Assembly: GCA_948470255.1 (NCBI GenBank)
Contig: CAOKOS010000002.1
Location: 1-64,000, forward strand
DNA length: 64,000 nucleotides
Reading direction: 5' to 3'
Source: an uncultured Lachnotalea sp.
Lineage (GTDB): Bacteria > Bacillota > Clostridia > Lachnospirales > Lachnospiraceae
Shown in pieces: positions 24,402 to 33,115 of the stretch. Position numbers and translations under genes: made by a program. How positions within the stretch are numbered: position 1 is the stretch's first letter; every line of letters starts with the position of its first letter. The notes beneath the pieces are model-generated. The model had not been told where the DNA came from, ran no database searches, and saw only the letters and a list, made by a program, of their open reading frames with translations.

Positions 24402-24842
24402 ATGTCCTGTGTAAAGGATATTATGGAAAATCCGGTTTTTCAGTCCATGGATCAGTATATCCAGCACGGGAATACCACGACAAAGGCCCACTGCATCCAG
24501 GTGTCTTATTTGAGTTATTGTATTTGCCGGAAACATTCGCTGGATTATGTGGCGGCAGCCAGGGCGGGCCTTCTCCATGACTTGTTTCTTTACGACTGGC
24601 ATACGGAAGGAAACCATATCCATGGTTTTACCCATCCGCGGGTGGCCATGAAGAATGCCAGGAAATATTTTGATTTAACGCCCAAGGAGCAGAATATTGT
24701 CCTTCGCCACATGTGGCCTTTGACACCTGTGCCGCCGAGAAGTATGGAGGGGATGGTGATCGTCTATGCAGATAAATTCTGTAGCCTTTATGAAGTCTAT
24801 GGCCGCGTGAGGAGAGCACTATACCGGGCCGTACACGTATGA
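24402..24842 (+). CDS. HD-domain phosphohydrolase
   Basis: A 146-residue HD-superfamily protein with metal-binding His/Asp in HGNTTTKAHC, the HD pair in GLLHDLFLYDW, and a later Asp in VYADK. The substrate is unknown; related small HD proteins act on nucleotides or phosphodiesters. The start is the ATG after AAGGAA (spacing 4), matching the usual N-terminus before the DIMENPVFQSMDQYIQHG segment. A longer form from 24258, overlapping glgA, is possible in frame but has a weak site. Confidence 0.75.
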   Translation: MSCVKDIMENPVFQSMDQYIQHGNTTTKAHCIQVSYLSYCICRKHSLDYVAAARAGLLHDLFLYDWHTEGNHIHGFTHPRVAMKNARKYFDLTPKEQNIVLRHMWPLTPVPPRSMEGMVIVYADKFCSLYEVYGRVRRALYRAVHV

Positions 24843-24898
24843 CAGAGAAGTGCTGGGTTTTAAATTTCAAATATTTTATGAGTACTTTCAAATAATAC

Positions 24899-24961
24899 GG
24901 GAGGGTTCGTGCAGTGCGCATTGCCAGATTCACGGCATCTGCGCATGAAACGGATCCTCCC
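24899..24961 (+). repeat. long imperfect hairpin between convergent genes
   Basis: GGGAGGGTTCGT pairs with ACGGATCCTCCC, and TGCGCA with TGCGCA, around a small loop. It lies between the HD gene and vanT, which converge. There is no strong T-run, but both flanks are AT-rich. Confidence 0.5.
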
Positions 24962-24996
24962 ATACTATTTGACGCTGCAGCAAAAACCAAGGGTTT

Positions 24997-27195
24997 TTAT
25001 TCTTCTTTCCACATCCTCTCCAGCCTGCCCCCAAGGCGGCTTAAGATTTCATTGGTGATGGTGCCTGCGGCATGGGCCCAGTCACAAGCAGTAATCTGGC
25101 ATTCGCCCTGGGAGCCGATGAGAACGGCAGATTCTCCGGCGGCCACGTCCGGGATTTCAGTCACATCTACAATCGTTTGATCCATACAGATGCGTCCGAT
25201 GATGGGGGCCTTTTTGCCTCTGATCAGGACGAAGCCTTTCCCACAGGAAAAGGAGCGGGGCAGGCCGTCGGCGTAGCCGATTGCCAGGATGGCCAGAGTG
25301 CGTTTTTCACGTGCGGTATAACAGATTCCATAGCCGGCAGATTCTCCGGGCAGCAGTTCTTTGACGGCGGCAATCCTTGTTTTTAAGGAAAGTACCGGTT
25401 TCAGGGAAGCTCCCCATCGTTTTGTGTCTTCGCTGCCGCTCAAAACTCCGTAAATGGCAATTCCGGCCCGGACATAGTCCTTTGCCAGTTCTGGGTGGCG
25501 CAACAGCCCATAGCTGGATAAAAGGTGGATTTTAGGGCAGACGCATCCCAGATTTTCAAGGGCTTCTACAGTACGGTAAAACTGGGAGGCCTGAAGCTTT
25601 GCATAAGCTTCTTCTTCCTCAGTCTGTCCGTCGCTGGTGCACAGATGAGTAAAAACACCGTCCACAACCAAGTTTTCCATCTGGAAAATACGCTGTAAAC
25701 GCTCCAGGTTTTCACTTCGTTCGCCCAGACGGTGCATTCCGGTGTCAATGCCGACATGGACATGCAGCTTTTCTCCAAATTCATTTAAACGGGCGCCATA
25801 GGAGGCGTCAACCACAGTCTGGGTCAGATGGTAACGGTGGAGCAAAGGGAACTGGGAGGGATGGGTGTAGCCCAGGATCAGGATTTCCCCTGTGACCTTG
25901 CATTTGCGGAGCCGGACGCCTTCTGCAGCGCAGGCGACGCAAAAAGCATCAACGCCCAGCAGGTTTAATTCCTGTGCCATGAGCCTGGCGCCGTGGCCGT
26001 AGGCATTGGCCTTCAGGGCTGGCATCAGACGGCAGTTTTCAGGAAGCAGGCTCTTTAAATATGCTATGTTGTGGCGGAATGCTGCCCGGTCAAGTTCAAT
26101 CCATGCCCGTTTGCCAGGTTCCAAAGAAACACTGTTTTTCCTAAAGTTTACCTGGGGGCTTTCAGCAGTTTTCCATCGGATGCTTTGCTGTTTGAAGGCT
26201 GCTATGGCAAAGGCGGCTCCCACAGCCATGGCGGACACACAGACAAACTGAATGAGAGGATTGTCCACCAGGAGCCAGGTGAGATGAAGGGGTTTTGCCG
26301 CCATCCGCAGGATAATAATCAAGGCTGGATGGAGCAGATAGATCCAGGTGGAGACGGTCCGCAGCCTGGCATTGGGTTTACATTCCATGGAAAGCAAAAA
26401 ACGGAACAGGAAATATGCGGACGGAACGAGAAACAAATACATACTGTCATGGCGGGGAACCTTAAAATGGCGCAGCAAAAAAGCCTCCGCGGACATGAAA
26501 AGGAAGGACAGTAAAAACCCGGCAAGAGAACCCATCCTGCTGCAGGCGCAGAATCCTGTAGGGCAGGGTTCTTTTTTATGTGCGGATATCCATGCGCCGG
26601 CAAAAAGGAAAACAGGAGCGAAAAAAAGCCCGTTTCTGGTATAAGACCAAAGGTTAAACCCGGCCCCGTATAAGGAGGCAAGAGGCGCCGCTTTCGCCGT
26701 AAGCCCGTAGTAGCTGTCGCCCATAAGCCCTAAAAGGTATAAAATGCCGGAGGCGGCTGCCATGGCCTTTAAAGGAAGGAACCGCTTCATGGCTGCTGCC
26801 AGGAGGATTCCCAGGATACAGGCAGGGAAATACCACAGGTGGTAGAAAGAGCCGTCAAAAAGGAACATACGGAGTGCGGATCCAAAAGTTATATGTTCAT
26901 AGTGTCCGGCGTAAATGCCAAAGGGCAGATAAAGGAGGATGGCGGCCAGGTAGAATAGCAAAGTACGCACCAGGAACCGCCGGAGACGGGAGGGGGTCCC
27001 ATCCCTTCCCAGGATAAAATATCCTGTCACCATGAAAAAGAAAGGCACAGCCAGACGGGCCAGAACCCTGGTCAGGAAAAAGTCGGCAGTTTCACTGACT
27101 GCTTCCAGGGGGGCAATGTGGATGGCGACGACAAGGAGGGCGGCTGCAATACGAAAATAGTCCAGCGCTCCAAAAAGCGATTTTTCTTCCGACAT
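24997..27195 (-). CDS. vanT: VanT-like membrane serine/alanine racemase
   Basis: A 732-residue fusion. The N-terminal half is an acyltransferase-3-like membrane domain with about ten helices (starting LDYFRIAAALLVVAIHIAPL). The C-terminal half is a fold-III PLP racemase with the PLP lysine in ALKANAYGHG and the catalytic tyrosine in GESAGYGICYT. This architecture is specific to VanT proteins, which supply D-serine for D-Ala-D-Ser precursors. The start follows GGAGGGG and lies 2 bases after the vanXY stop; an earlier ATG overlaps vanXY. It is last gene of a vanR-vanS-vanG-vanXY-vanT array. Confidence 0.92.
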   Translation of the reverse strand: MSEEKSLFGALDYFRIAAALLVVAIHIAPLEAVSETADFFLTRVLARLAVPFFFMVTGYFILGRDGTPSRLRRFLVRTLLFYLAAILLYLPFGIYAGHYEHITFGSALRMFLFDGSFYHLWYFPACILGILLAAAMKRFLPLKAMAAASGILYLLGLMGDSYYGLTAKAAPLASLYGAGFNLWSYTRNGLFFAPVFLFAGAWISAHKKEPCPTGFCACSRMGSLAGFLLSFLFMSAEAFLLRHFKVPRHDSMYLFLVPSAYFLFRFLLSMECKPNARLRTVSTWIYLLHPALIIILRMAAKPLHLTWLLVDNPLIQFVCVSAMAVGAAFAIAAFKQQSIRWKTAESPQVNFRKNSVSLEPGKRAWIELDRAAFRHNIAYLKSLLPENCRLMPALKANAYGHGARLMAQELNLLGVDAFCVACAAEGVRLRKCKVTGEILILGYTHPSQFPLLHRYHLTQTVVDASYGARLNEFGEKLHVHVGIDTGMHRLGERSENLERLQRIFQMENLVVDGVFTHLCTSDGQTEEEEAYAKLQASQFYRTVEALENLGCVCPKIHLLSSYGLLRHPELAKDYVRAGIAIYGVLSGSEDTKRWGASLKPVLSLKTRIAAVKELLPGESAGYGICYTAREKRTLAILAIGYADGLPRSFSCGKGFVLIRGKKAPIIGRICMDQTIVDVTEIPDVAAGESAVLIGSQGECQITACDWAHAAGTITNEILSRLGGRLERMWKEE

Positions 27196-27196
27196 G

Positions 27197-27967
27197 TCAA
27201 CCCCTCCATTCTGTAATGATAAAGCCATCTATGTTGTCGCCGGAAACTGCGTAAGGGAGGCGGCTGCTTACGGAAATCTGCGTTGTCCCGTTTTTGTCTG
27301 CCTTTTTCCAGGAGACAGAAATCTGGCGTTCCCCTTTTGTGAAAAGGAATGGACGTTTTCCGTAAGGGAAATTCCTCAGAAATAACAGATATTCTTCCAG
27401 AGTCAGTTTTTCCCGTTCCATGATTTCCCCATGGGGCGTTCCCACATAGCGGAAATGCCATGGCTCATGGCCGATTCCAGTTACAGACTCTTTTCCGGCA
27501 GGATAGCGCCTGATGAAGCCGTATTCAGGGGCGCGTTCCCGGAAAGTCAAGCAGATGCCGGTGTCTGGAAAATCAGGGCAGAGAAAGTCAATGGAATCAC
27601 TTTTGACTCCCAAGTCAAGGGCAAGGCCGGTCTGATGTTCGCTGTGGCCGGGAAAGGCCACATATGCGTCCGTAAAAGCCTGCCCGTTTTTTGCCAGGGA
27701 ATCTTCCCATATGGAGGTCTGTTCCTTCAGAGTGCGGTATCCGCTGACAGGGATAATCTGCTCCCAGCCGCCGATTTCATCCATGAGGCCTGTAAAAAGG
27801 ACGGCTGCCCGTCTTAAGAGGCGGATGGAGGAGGTTCCCTCCATTTGGAGGTGGGTTTTCCGGAGTGGCTCCATTTCCTGGAGAAGTTCCGGGCATTGGT
27901 GATCCCGGTTTACGATAATCAGGCTTCCCATGTGAACCTGGCCCGCGGACAATGTAATGGTTCTCAT
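27197..27967 (-). CDS. vanXY: VanXY-like D,D-dipeptidase/carboxypeptidase
   Basis: A 256-residue M15-family zinc peptidase without signal peptide. Zinc ligands are in GHSEHQTGLALDLG and GHEPWHFRYVG. VanXY enzymes remove D-Ala-D-Ala dipeptide and the terminal D-Ala of precursors, clearing vancomycin targets inside the cell. The lack of a transmembrane anchor fits the VanXY type rather than VanY. Its start overlaps the vanG stop by 4 bases (ATGA), so it is translationally coupled. The tail after FPYGKRPF is longer than I expect and unassigned. Confidence 0.88.
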   Translation of the reverse strand: MRTITLSAGQVHMGSLIIVNRDHQCPELLQEMEPLRKTHLQMEGTSSIRLLRRAAVLFTGLMDEIGGWEQIIPVSGYRTLKEQTSIWEDSLAKNGQAFTDAYVAFPGHSEHQTGLALDLGVKSDSIDFLCPDFPDTGICLTFRERAPEYGFIRRYPAGKESVTGIGHEPWHFRYVGTPHGEIMEREKLTLEEYLLFLRNFPYGKRPFLFTKGERQISVSWKKADKNGTTQISVSSRLPYAVSGDNIDGFIITEWRG

Positions 27968-29013
27968 GGCCTCACCGCCAATCTTATGATCTGGTCCAGG
28001 AGCTGGGAAAAGGAGTAACCTGCCGCTTTCATCATACCGGGATAGCGGCTGTGCTCTGTAAATCCGGGGATGGTATTGACTTCGTTGAAGACAATTTCCC
28101 CTTCTTTAGTTAAAAACATATCCACACGCGCAAAAACACAACAGCCCAGGGCGCGGTAAATGGTTTTTGCCGTTTCCCTGAGGTTTTTGGAAACTTCCCT
28201 GTCTATTCTGGCAGGCACATGGATGGCAGAGGTTTTGAGGGTGTACTTTTCCGTATAATTGAAAAATCCCTCGGACAGCTGGATTTCGTCCAGTTCCCCG
28301 GTGATCAAGTCTTTTGTCCCCAGGATGGCACATCCCACTTCAAAACCATCAATGTTTTCTTCCAGAATCACCTGGCTGTCATAGTGGAAAGCCAGGGAAA
28401 CGGCATCGGAAAGTTCTTCCATACGTTCGACTCTTGTGATGCCATAAGAAGAACCGGAGCGGACTGGCTTCACATAAAGGGGCCAGCCTGTTTCCATGGC
28501 AAAAGAAAGGGCGCGGTTTAGAGAGTCCCCCTGGTTTAAAAGTACAGACTTGGGGATCCGGATACCTGCTGCGGCCGCCAGTTTATGGGCGCGGTCTTTG
28601 TCCATGCAGAGGGCAGAAGATAGGGAACCGCACCCGGCCAGGGGAATATGGAAAAGTTCCAGAAGCCCCTGCAGTGTGCCGTCTTCCCCGTTTTTTCCGT
28701 GCATAATGGGAAGGGCTATGTCTACAGGAATAGATTCGGTTTTTTCGCCGGGGAAAAGAAGCAGCCTGTGGTCAATCCTGTTGGGAGAGAGGATGGCGGG
28801 AATGGCATCGTGTTCATTGCACCATGTATTGTCCCGGATTTTTTTCACATTGCCCCGGAAGTAAAACCATCTGCCGTCCATGGTGATGCCAAGGGGGATG
28901 GGGCGGTATTTGTCCCTGTTTAAATTCTGGATGACGGCATGGGCTGATTCCAGGGAAACTTCGTATTCAGAGGAGCAGCCTCCGAAGAAAACCAGGATAT
29001 TTAATTTTCTCAT
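27964..29013 (-). CDS. vanG: D-alanine-D-serine ligase, VanG type
   Basis: An ATP-grasp ligase of 349 residues that joins D-Ala to a second D-amino acid. Visible are FFGGCSSEYEVS at the N-terminus, KPVRSGSSYGI for ATP binding, and the omega-loop EKYTLKTS. Metal-binding RVDMF and NEVNTIPGFT follow. The EKY-type omega loop and the SEGFFNYTEKY context resemble VanG ligases rather than housekeeping Ddl or VanA (D-lactate). The start is placed after AAGGAAGGAT; nine codons upstream are out. Linkage to VanXY and VanT supports D-Ser as the acceptor. Confidence 0.9.
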   Translation of the reverse strand: MRKLNILVFFGGCSSEYEVSLESAHAVIQNLNRDKYRPIPLGITMDGRWFYFRGNVKKIRDNTWCNEHDAIPAILSPNRIDHRLLLFPGEKTESIPVDIALPIMHGKNGEDGTLQGLLELFHIPLAGCGSLSSALCMDKDRAHKLAAAAGIRIPKSVLLNQGDSLNRALSFAMETGWPLYVKPVRSGSSYGITRVERMEELSDAVSLAFHYDSQVILEENIDGFEVGCAILGTKDLITGELDEIQLSEGFFNYTEKYTLKTSAIHVPARIDREVSKNLRETAKTIYRALGCCVFARVDMFLTKEGEIVFNEVNTIPGFTEHSRYPGMMKAAGYSFSQLLDQIIRLAVRP

Positions 29014-29202
29014 GTTTATCCTTCCTTTCATAAAATCCAATGTTTTTGTCTGTTAAGTAAGCTGATTTTATCAAAAGAAAGGAGCTGAGGTTTGTGGTTT
29101 TCCTACGGAAGGACTGACGTTTTTCTCAAGAAATGTTTAAGGATTTATGAATGTCTATATAATGGTCCTGATGGGGTATTTGAAATAATGCGCGTTGTTT
29201 TT
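29014..29202 (-). promoter_or_regulatory. probable VanR-controlled promoter region of vanG-vanXY-vanT
   Basis: A 190-base AT-rich spacer separates vanS from vanG. On the minus strand it contains TTCATAAATCCTTAAAC and TTGAGAAAAAC, but no clean sigma-A promoter. Inducible resistance promoters lie at this position in known vanG clusters. The exact sites cannot be assigned. Confidence 0.4.
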
Positions 29203-30315
29203 TCATGATTTTTGCAGTATTGGCAGGAGGACGGTGAAGGTAATGCTTTCATCAAAACTTTCTGCGGTGATGGAGCCGCCGAAACGTTCCGTGATTTCTT
29301 TTGCAATGGCAAGGCCTAGGCCGGCGCCTCCGGTGGCGGAGGAACGGGAAGAATCCAGGCGGAAAAACTGGTCAAAGATGCGGTCAAGCTTTTCTGGAGG
29401 GATGGTCCGCCCATGATTTTTAACGGCGATTTTTACATAGCCGCGGACGGGGGTTAAAGAAAGCAGGATGGGGCTTTTAGGGTAACTGTAATTGATGGCG
29501 TTGCGGATCAGGTTGTCAAAGACACGCTCCAGCTTACCGCAGTCACAAAATACCTGGATGCCGGGAGTGATGTCTAAATGCCAGGAAAGCTCTTTTTCTG
29601 CCATAATGGGCGTAAATTCACTGGCAAGCTGCTCCAGCATACGGCTTAAATGAATCTGTTCCGGTTCCAGGATGAGGGTGGTGAAATTGAAACGTGTGAT
29701 ATCAAAAAATTCGTTGATCAGTTCCTCCAGCCGTTCTGCTTTGGAGAGGGCGATTCCCAGGTATCTGTTTTTAAGTTCCGGGGAAATCTGGGATTCGTCG
29801 TGTAACAGGGACAGATAACCGATGACGCTGGTGAGAGGTGTCTTCAGATCATGGGCCAGGTAGATGACAAGGTCGTTTTTCCGCTGTTCCGCCTCTTTTG
29901 CAAGGCGGGAATTTTCCAGGGAACGGTCCCGTACCTGGTTTAATTCATCCTGCAGCTCCTTGAGTACATCAGAAAGGATAATGGGGGAAGGCTCCGGGCC
30001 GGCCAGCCTTTTGGCGGCGTCCAGCATTTCATCCAGGTAGCGCATAATCCTGTTAATAAAAGAAAACGTGATCGCAACCCACCCGATGAGGCAGGAGAGG
30101 AGATAGCCGGGGAAGATATAATTCTCCAGCCTTTTAAAAAAGTAGTAGAGAAAGTCTGTATCCTGCCAGGTGATCAGATTGTGCCCGGCCCAGACAATGG
30201 TGAGGCACAAGATTGCGAGGCCGGCCACGAAGGCGGCCAGTGACAGGAAGTATTGGAAAACCAGTTGTTTTGTTATTTTGCTCCGCACAGGGTATTTTGC
30301 AGCTTTCTTACTCAA
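29203..30315 (-). CDS. vanS: VanS-like sensor histidine kinase
   Basis: A 370-residue membrane sensor kinase. It has two transmembrane helices (about residues 15-40 and 70-95) around a short extracytoplasmic loop of roughly 30 residues. A dimerisation domain follows with the phosphoacceptor His in LAHDLKTPLTS, then N-box DNLIRNAINYS and G-box GGAGLGLAIAK. The start is a TTG overlapping the vanR stop by 8 bases; upstream ATGs lie deep inside vanR. It should sense glycopeptide or envelope stress and phosphorylate VanR. Confidence 0.87.
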   Translation of the reverse strand: MSKKAAKYPVRSKITKQLVFQYFLSLAAFVAGLAILCLTIVWAGHNLITWQDTDFLYYFFKRLENYIFPGYLLSCLIGWVAITFSFINRIMRYLDEMLDAAKRLAGPEPSPIILSDVLKELQDELNQVRDRSLENSRLAKEAEQRKNDLVIYLAHDLKTPLTSVIGYLSLLHDESQISPELKNRYLGIALSKAERLEELINEFFDITRFNFTTLILEPEQIHLSRMLEQLASEFTPIMAEKELSWHLDITPGIQVFCDCGKLERVFDNLIRNAINYSYPKSPILLSLTPVRGYVKIAVKNHGRTIPPEKLDRIFDQFFRLDSSRSSATGGAGLGLAIAKEITERFGGSITAESFDESITFTVLLPILQKS

Positions 30316-30997
30316 TGGTATAACCAACCCCCCAGACTGTTTTGATATATTTTGGCCGGCGCGCCGGTTCATGAAGCTTTTCCCGGAGCCTGGCCACATG
30401 GGCCATGACCGTATTGTTGCTGTCCAGATACTTTTCTCCCCACACTTCCTCAAAAAGCTCTTCGGAAGAAACCACGGTGCCCCGGTGGCAGCAGAGATGC
30501 CAGAGAATATTAAATTCCAGGGGCGTCAGGGAAACTTCTGCCCCATTTAACGTACAGCGGTGGCTGTCCCTGGAAATATGAAGGCCGCGGATATCCCATT
30601 CCTGGGCGCCCCGGGACGGATTCTGGTTGTACCGGGTGTAGCGGCGAAGCTGGGTCTTTATACGGGCCATCAATTCCAGCGGGTTAAAGGGCTTTGTGAT
30701 ATAATCGTCCGCCCCCAGGGTCAACCCGGTGATCTTATCCAAATCTTCCCCACGGGCAGTCAGCATAATGATCGGGAACAAATGTTTTTCCCGGATTCTC
30801 TGGCAGAGGGCAAACCCGTCCATGTCCGGCAGCATGATATCCAGGACTGCCAGGCTGATTTCCTCTGTTTCCACACAGGAAAGGGCGTCCAGGGCATTAT
30901 AAAATTTGCGGACCAGATACCCGTCGTTTCTCAGGTATACTTCTACCAGGTCGGCAATTTCCTGTTCGTCGTCAACAATCAATATTTTTTCATTCAT
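30308..30997 (-). CDS. vanR: VanR-like OmpR-family response regulator
   Basis: A 229-residue response regulator with acidic Asp9/Asp10, phosphoacceptor Asp53 (VLDIMLPDMDG) and Lys in ITKPFNPLELMARI. The C-terminal OmpR winged helix ends KYIKTVWGVGYTIE. The start after AGGAGAACCC gives MNEKILIVDDE. A strong promoter lies about 95 bases upstream. It presumably activates the vanG promoter region downstream of vanS. Confidence 0.9.
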   Translation of the reverse strand: MNEKILIVDDEQEIADLVEVYLRNDGYLVRKFYNALDALSCVETEEISLAVLDIMLPDMDGFALCQRIREKHLFPIIMLTARGEDLDKITGLTLGADDYITKPFNPLELMARIKTQLRRYTRYNQNPSRGAQEWDIRGLHISRDSHRCTLNGAEVSLTPLEFNILWHLCCHRGTVVSSEELFEEVWGEKYLDSNNTVMAHVARLREKLHEPARRPKYIKTVWGVGYTIE

Positions 30998-31091
30998 GGG
31001 TTCTCCTGATTTTTTTGTCTTATCTCCCTTGGCGTAGTCATTCCATTGGACACAGCCGGTGGATCCGCTTTTGCGTAAAATAGTCTCTTTT

Positions 31092-31120
31092 ATTGTATCC
31101 AATGGCCAATTTTCCGTCAA
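31092..31120 (-). promoter_or_regulatory. vanRS promoter
   Basis: On the minus strand: TTGACG, a 17-base spacer, TACAAT. The near-consensus sequence suggests basal expression of the regulatory pair. Confidence 0.75.
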
Positions 31121-31210
31121 GAGAGAAGGAAAAGATAAAATATTGCACAAGAACCACCCCGGTTTTTCCTGACAGTTTTCACAAAAAAGAGAGGAATCTG
31201 GGAAATGCTC

Positions 31211-31239
31211 TTACAAAAAAAGGGTTTTAATGCTAAAAT
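31211..31239 (+). promoter_or_regulatory. promoter of the CarD-like gene
   Basis: TTACAA, a 17-base spacer, TAAAAT. Confidence 0.65.
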
Positions 31240-31280
31240 AAAAATAATTGAAAATATATAAAAGAAAGGGAGGCCGTCAA

Positions 31281-31790
31281 ATGTTCCAGGTGGGAGAAAT
31301 TATTGTATGTGACCATAATGGTGTATGCAGGGTGGTTGATGTGGCAGAAATTCCGGAGCTTAAAAAGGGTATTTTATATTATGAGCTTGAGCCTGTGTAT
31401 TCAAAAGGAAGCAGGATTTATGTGCCGGTGGACAGCAAAAAGCTGGTGATACGAAGGGTTTCTACGATAGAAGAGGTGGAAGCGCTTCTTGACGAAATCC
31501 CTGATATAGAAACCATGTGGATTGCCAATGAAAAGAAGAGGGAAGAACAGTACCGGGAAGTGGCAAGGCGGTATGAATGTAGGGAATGGGTGAAGATTAT
31601 CAAGACCATCTACCTGCGGAAAAAAAGCAGAAAGCAGGAAGGAAAGAAAATCACATATATTGATGAAAAATATATGAAACTGGCGGAGGATAACCTTTAC
31701 GGGGAGATCAGTATCCCGTTAAAAATTGAACGGGACAGGGTAGGGAACTTTATCCGTGAATGGCTCGTGAAAGCGGAAAAAGAGGAATAA
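31281..31790 (+). CDS. CarD-family transcription regulator
   Basis: A 169-residue protein with an N-terminal CarD/TRCF RNA-polymerase-interacting Tudor-like domain (MFQVGEIIVCDHNGVCRV, YYELEPVYSKGSRIYVPVD) and a basic helical C-terminal half. CarD-like proteins bind the RNA polymerase beta subunit and stabilise open complexes. The start follows AAAGGGAGG at 8 bases; a frame 11 codons longer lacks a site. It is divergent from vanR; whether it influences the van genes is unknown. Confidence 0.85.
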   Translation: MFQVGEIIVCDHNGVCRVVDVAEIPELKKGILYYELEPVYSKGSRIYVPVDSKKLVIRRVSTIEEVEALLDEIPDIETMWIANEKKREEQYREVARRYECREWVKIIKTIYLRKKSRKQEGKKITYIDEKYMKLAEDNLYGEISIPLKIERDRVGNFIREWLVKAEKEE

Positions 31791-31846
31791 AAAAATAAAA
31801 GAAGAAAAGGGTAATCGAAACGATGCTCCCGCCTCGGAGGAAAATT

Positions 31847-33100
31847 ATGTTTATTCAATTATTCCAACATGTTTCCAGTCAGGTGATTGCAGTGCTGGCT
31901 GTGATGGTTTTAGCTGGCCTTTTATTTACAGTTGTGACAAAAAAACTCCGCCTTCCCGATGTGACCGGGTATATCCTGGCCGGTGTGGCTGTGGGACCTT
32001 ACGGCCTCCGGCTGATTCCCGCCGATATGGTGGGGAATCTGGAATTTGTGGCGGATATTGCACTGGCATTCATCGCTTTTGGCGTGGGGCGGTATTTTAA
32101 GCTGTCGGCCTTAAAGAAAAATGGAAAACGGGTGGTGGCCATCACTGTCATGGAGGCGCTTTTTGCGGCTGTCCTAGTGACCTTATCCATGTTATATCTG
32201 TTCCATCTCTCCCTTCCGTTTGCGCTGCTTTTAGGAGCCATCGGTTCGGCCACAGCCCCGGCATCCACCATTATGACCATACGCCAGTATAAGGCGAAAG
32301 GGGAATTTGTCAATACCATCCTCCAGGTGGTGGCCCTGGATGATGTGGTATCGCTTCTGGCTTTCAGTGTGTGCACGGCTGTGGTAAATGCTTCCGTGGG
32401 AAATGGGGCGGGGATGTGGACAGTCTGGAAACCGCTGCTTTTTAACCTGGGGGCCATCCTCCTTGGGGGCCTTTTTGGGTTCCTTCTACATATTTTGATT
32501 GATAAACGCCATGATAAAGAGCGGAGGTTTCTTCTGCTTATTGCGCTGATTCTGATTCTCACGGCAGCCTGTTCTGCATTTGATGTATCCCCGCTTTTGG
32601 CCTGCATGGTGATGGGGATGGTCTATGTCAATGTGGGCGGGACGAAGAAGCCCTTTGTGCAGCTGAACCATTTTACGCCGGTGGTGTATCTTTTATTTTT
32701 TGTCAGTTCCGGTATGCGCCTGAACGTGCCTATGTTGCAGACGGCCGGAATCATTGGCATCAGCTATTTTTTCATTCGGATTGTAGGAAAATATGCAGGC
32801 GCTTTCCTGGGAGCCCGTCTGGTGGGGGCGCCAGTGGAAATACGAAGGTATCTGGGCATGGCGCTGGTGCCCCAGGCTGGAGTGTCCATCGGCCTTTCAG
32901 TGCTGGCCGGACGGATGCTGCCGGAGGAGATGGGAATGTTGTTATCCACGATTATTCTTTCTTCCAGTGTCCTTTATGAGCTGGTGGGGCCGGCCTGTGC
33001 CAAAGGCAGCCTGTTTTTGGCGGGGGCGGTAGGCAAGAAAACATACGCGGAAAAGAAACAAGTTCAGGCGGAGGAAAAAACAGACACTTCTGCCACATAA
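31847..33100 (+). CDS. cation/proton antiporter (CPA2/Kef type)
   Basis: A 417-residue integral membrane exchanger of the CPA2 family with about twelve helices. It has LPDVTGYILAGVAVGPYGL near the N-terminus and the core pairs ALDDVVSLLAF and SATAPASTIMT expected at the ion-binding site. There is no C-terminal TrkA-N regulatory domain. The start follows CGGAGG at 6 bases. It lies about 55 bases after the CarD-like gene and may share its transcript. The exchanged ion (Na+ or K+) is not decidable. Confidence 0.88.
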   Translation: MFIQLFQHVSSQVIAVLAVMVLAGLLFTVVTKKLRLPDVTGYILAGVAVGPYGLRLIPADMVGNLEFVADIALAFIAFGVGRYFKLSALKKNGKRVVAITVMEALFAAVLVTLSMLYLFHLSLPFALLLGAIGSATAPASTIMTIRQYKAKGEFVNTILQVVALDDVVSLLAFSVCTAVVNASVGNGAGMWTVWKPLLFNLGAILLGGLFGFLLHILIDKRHDKERRFLLLIALILILTAACSAFDVSPLLACMVMGMVYVNVGGTKKPFVQLNHFTPVVYLLFFVSSGMRLNVPMLQTAGIIGISYFFIRIVGKYAGAFLGARLVGAPVEIRRYLGMALVPQAGVSIGLSVLAGRMLPEEMGMLLSTIILSSSVLYELVGPACAKGSLFLAGAVGKKTYAEKKQVQAEEKTDTSAT

Positions 33101-33115
33101 AAAATCCAGGAACAA

